From JASGDN01 sp049841275 (GTDB lineage: Bacteria > Chloroflexota > Chloroflexia > Thermomicrobiales > UBA6265), in the NCBI GenBank assembly GCA_049841275.1, contig JASGDN010000016.1:34133-98132 (forward strand): a stretch of 64,000 nt of DNA, in the 5' to 3' direction. Positions within the stretch are counted from its first letter, which is position 1. Each line of letters begins with the position of its first letter. A program made the position numbers and the translations under genes. Positions 61,422-64,000 of this stretch are shown here, one piece after another. The notes under the pieces are model-generated. The model was not told the origin of the DNA. It searched no databases and worked only from the letters and a program-made list of their open reading frames with translations.

Positions 61422-63935
61422 ATGGTCGTGGAGCGGAACACGTCCACGCAGGATGACCGATGTCATCCCTTACCGCGGGTCATGGCCCCGCTCGTAGGCC
61501 GCAGAGCCGCTCTGGCCGCCATCGCGGCCTGGTGGGATACCGGGCCCGGACGAGCCCGGATGCTCACACTCACCGGTCCAGGCGGAATCGGCAAGACACG
61601 TCTGGCCATCGCCGCAGCCGAAGCGCTCGTCGACCGAGGGGTGGATGTGCGGTTCGTGCCGCTCGACACCGTTGCTGATCCCGCCGCCGTCCTCCCGCGC
61701 ATCGCAGCCATCGTCGATTCCGGCGGACGCCGCCACACTGATTCCCTGGCAACCCTCGTGACCTGGCAGAAGCACTCCAGTCCTTCCACACTCCTGGTGC
61801 TGGACAATCTGGAACACCTCGATTGCGGGCCGGCGCTCGCGGACATCTTCGCACGGTGTCCCGATCTGGATATCATTGCGACGAGCCGAACCGTCGTCGG
61901 GTGTGCGGACGAGCAGGTCCTGACCGTCGAGCCGCTGGCGGTGCCGCCGGAGGTGACGAGAGCACACCGCGACGAGATTCTCGGTGCCCCGGCCGTTTCC
62001 CTGCTCGTGCAGCGTATGCAGATGCGCGTTCCATCCCTGATCGTTTCCGATGCCGATCTGCCGCGGCTTGCGGCGATCGCGCGTGGGGTGGACGGCATTC
62101 CGCTGGCAATCGAGCTTGCGGCGGCGATGATGCCCGACCTCGGACTGGCGGATCTGGACCGCACCGTGCGGGAGCGAAGCACGGCGCTCCAGCACGCCTG
62201 GCCAGACCGGCCGCCGCGCCAGCGGAGCGTTCGGGCGATGGTCGAAGCCAGCCTTTCGCTGCTGGATGACCGGGAGCGAACCCTCTTCCGGCAGCTTGGC
62301 GGATTTGCCGGGCGGATCTCACTGGCCGGAGCGCGTGCGGTCGATGCGACGAGCGGGGAACCCGACAACGACGATCTGGACGCGCGGATGCGAGGGCTCG
62401 AACGCCAGCATCTCATCGTGCGCTTGCCGGATGCATATGGCCTGGACCGAGACGACGCCCGCGCGTGGACAATGATGCGGACGATCCGGGACGTTGCCGC
62501 CGAGTGCCTTGCCGAGGCCGGCGAGACCGATTCTGTCATCGCTGCGCTGGCGGCGTGGTATGCGGAGCGACTGGGACCAGGATTCGAGAACAGGTTGCTC
62601 GGTCCGGATCAGAGAATGGCATTCGCGTGGCTGGATGCCGAGATCGATACGCTGCGCAGTGTCCTGCGCTGGCTGATGGACCGGGGCGATGCTGCGGGAG
62701 TACTCCGCCTGATGTGCTCGGGCGTGCATCGGTTCCACCTGGCTCGGGGGACGCTGGGGACCGATGGCCAGGTGATGGAACGAGCGCTCGGATTGCTCGA
62801 TGCGGCAGGAGACGGCGATGCGAACCTGACCGCCAGGACGTGCATCATCCTCGCCCGGCGGATGCAATTGCTCGACCGTCCATCCGATGCACGGGTGATG
62901 GCGACACGAGCGGTGACAACTGCGCGGGAGGGAAACGATCCTGAAATCATCGCGCGGGCACTCACGGCCGAAGGGCACATCGCACTCGACCATGGCGACG
63001 GCATCACCGCCAAGCGCCGTCATGAAGAGGCATTGGCGATCCGTCGCGGACTGGAGAACCCCCGGATGATTGCCACAAGCCTGATCAATCTGGGTGACCT
63101 CGCCGTTCGCCTCGGGCAACCCGGCCGGGCGATCGAGGCACTCGACGAAGCCATCATCATTGCCGACCACGCCCAGGATCTCCAATGCACCGCGTATGCG
63201 CTCCACAATCTCGCCGAGGCGCTCGTGTTACAGGGCGATTACGCCGCTGCATTGGCGGCGGCAGAGCGATCCAGAACGATCGCCGACGCACTGTCGGACG
63301 GCGCCGGCTCGGCATGGGCGATGCTTGCCGAAATCCCGGCACGTGCCGGAATGGGTGACCTGGAGCGAAGCCGGGAATGCCTTGCCGAGCTGCTGAATGC
63401 CTGCGCCTCGCTTGGCGATCCGGCCATCATGGCCCAGGCGCTCGAGCGTGGGATGATGGTGGCAGAGCGGATCGGGCGACCGGACGCTGCCCTCTCGTTC
63501 CTGGCATGCGCCGAACATGTCCGGGCGCGGGGTCTTCTCCAACGGTTGCCCGAGGAGGACATGCGTACAGGCAAGGCATGCGACCGGTTGCGAGCGGCTA
63601 TCACGCCAGCGCAGTTCACGCTTGCCTGGTCGCGGGGACAAACCATGTCACCGATGGAGACGATGGAATTGCTCGCCGACCTGCGTGAGGATGCTGTTCC
63701 CGTGACCGCGCCGCCCATCGATTGGGCGGCGCGGTCACCAGCGGTGGAGTTGACCTCACGTGAGATGGATGTTCTGGGCCTGTTGGTGGAAGGGGCGACG
63801 GATCGGGAGATTGCCGCCACGCTGGGCTTGAGCGCACGCACGGTCTCCAACCGGGTACGGGACATCGCCGCGAAGTTCGATGTGACGACCCGGAGCGCCA
63901 TCGTCAGCCGGGCGCTCCGGATGGGATTGGTCTGA
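61422..63935 (+). CDS. Large ATPase-TPR-LuxR-type transcriptional regulator
   Basis: 837 residues from ATG 61422 (GAGGG 8 bases upstream); a later ATG at 61482 (MAPLVGRRA) is possible. An NB-ARC/AAA-like ATPase has Walker A LTGPGGIGKTR (about 49-59) and Walker B LLVLDNLEH (about 125-133). TPR-like helices cover about 430-700. The C-terminal GerE/LuxR helix-turn-helix is LTSREMDVLGLLVEGATDREIA...LSARTVSNR (about 777-810). Such STAND regulators respond to an unknown signal. A perfect 16-bp palindrome lies in the linker before the HTH (63702-63738). Confidence 0.92.
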   Translation: MVVERNTSTQDDRCHPLPRVMAPLVGRRAALAAIAAWWDTGPGRARMLTLTGPGGIGKTRLAIAAAEALVDRGVDVRFVPLDTVADPAAVLPRIAAIVDSGGRRHTDSLATLVTWQKHSSPSTLLVLDNLEHLDCGPALADIFARCPDLDIIATSRTVVGCADEQVLTVEPLAVPPEVTRAHRDEILGAPAVSLLVQRMQMRVPSLIVSDADLPRLAAIARGVDGIPLAIELAAAMMPDLGLADLDRTVRERSTALQHAWPDRPPRQRSVRAMVEASLSLLDDRERTLFRQLGGFAGRISLAGARAVDATSGEPDNDDLDARMRGLERQHLIVRLPDAYGLDRDDARAWTMMRTIRDVAAECLAEAGETDSVIAALAAWYAERLGPGFENRLLGPDQRMAFAWLDAEIDTLRSVLRWLMDRGDAAGVLRLMCSGVHRFHLARGTLGTDGQVMERALGLLDAAGDGDANLTARTCIILARRMQLLDRPSDARVMATRAVTTAREGNDPEIIARALTAEGHIALDHGDGITAKRRHEEALAIRRGLENPRMIATSLINLGDLAVRLGQPGRAIEALDEAIIIADHAQDLQCTAYALHNLAEALVLQGDYAAALAAAERSRTIADALSDGAGSAWAMLAEIPARAGMGDLERSRECLAELLNACASLGDPAIMAQALERGMMVAERIGRPDAALSFLACAEHVRARGLLQRLPEEDMRTGKACDRLRAAITPAQFTLAWSRGQTMSPMETMELLADLREDAVPVTAPPIDWAARSPAVELTSREMDVLGLLVEGATDREIAATLGLSARTVSNRVRDIAAKFDVTTRSAIVSRALRMGLV

Positions 63936-63945
63936 ATGCTCGGCC

Positions 63946-63974
63946 GGGGAGACGACGGATCTCGTCGTCTCCCC
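63946..63974 (+). terminator. Hairpin downstream of the LuxR-type regulator
   Basis: A perfect 12-bp stem (GGGGAGACGACG, loop GATCT) starts 11 bases after the stop. No U-tract. Confidence 0.75.
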
Positions 63975-64000
63975 CGCGGTTACCAGAAGCCAGTGTCACC

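Noticed and set aside
1..64000. CRISPR arrays, tRNA and rRNA genes
   Set aside because: No direct-repeat/spacer array, and no tRNA-like TTCGAATCC/TTCRANNC context with an acceptor stem was found in the intergenic gaps; detection by eye could miss one.

Overview
The window is 64 kb of high-GC bacterial chromosome with tightly packed genes, 4-bp stop/start overlaps (ATGA or GTGA) and frequent GTG starts. Gene content (CGNR-type regulators, class F-like sortase with SpaA-type repeats, ATPase-LuxR regulators, many serine hydrolases, GH2 beta-galactosidase, Tat-exported proteins) fits a Chloroflexota, probably Thermomicrobia-related, organism. That placement is an inference; no rRNA is present. 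I saw no tRNA, rRNA, CRISPR array or prophage.

Layout. 1-2.7 kb: the 3' part of a surface protein with 125-residue repeats, a YPNTG motif and its own sortase domain, followed by a membrane-anchored relative. 2.7-5 kb: a YeiH-type transporter divergent from a LysR regulator whose last codons lie in a REP pair. 5-8.6 kb: uronate-dehydrogenase-like SDR, cupin, PHP and M19 dipeptidase genes. 8.7-9.4 kb: a decayed REP-associated tyrosine transposase (RAYT) between two outward-facing REPs. 9.4-15.9 kb: apt with a two-flavoprotein oxidase pair, a ROK regulator divergent from a DegT aminotransferase, and a DinB-like gene. 15.9-24.4 kb (minus strand): guaA, a thiol-peptidase-like gene and an MFS exporter; secreted and membrane hypotheticals; a TrmA/RumA methyltransferase, serine hydrolase and RusA-like nuclease. 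24.7-26.7 kb: a secreted protein, purN and DoxX. 26.8-33.9 kb (minus strand): ChrB-like/COG4280/small membrane protein unit, MOSC-like protein, ABC exporter, CGNR regulator, haloacid dehalogenase and SRPBCC protein.

33.9-39.8 kb holds three toxin-antitoxin loci at different stages of decay (a frameshifted Phd antitoxin with a truncated PIN toxin, one intact AbrB/PIN pair, one orphan AbrB antitoxin with a toxin trace), plus a P1 aminopeptidase and two serine hydrolases. 39.8-43 kb: metE with a structured leader and a frameshifted TMEM175 channel. 43.4-48.9 kb (plus strand): rnc, prs and two paralogous exported proteins. 48.9-52.7 kb: a Tat-exported metal-chelate-binding protein without a normal start codon, a zinc-ribbon protein, a DUF1989 protein and a 48-residue membrane peptide. 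53-64 kb: hemH-hemG, lacZ-like GH2, a thioredoxin-like protein, tyrS and a large ATPase-TPR-LuxR regulator.

Two themes cut across the window. Gene ends are marked by long, nearly perfect hairpins without a U-tract. Accessory genes show recent decay (frameshifts, nonsense stops, truncations), although some of these could be assembly errors.
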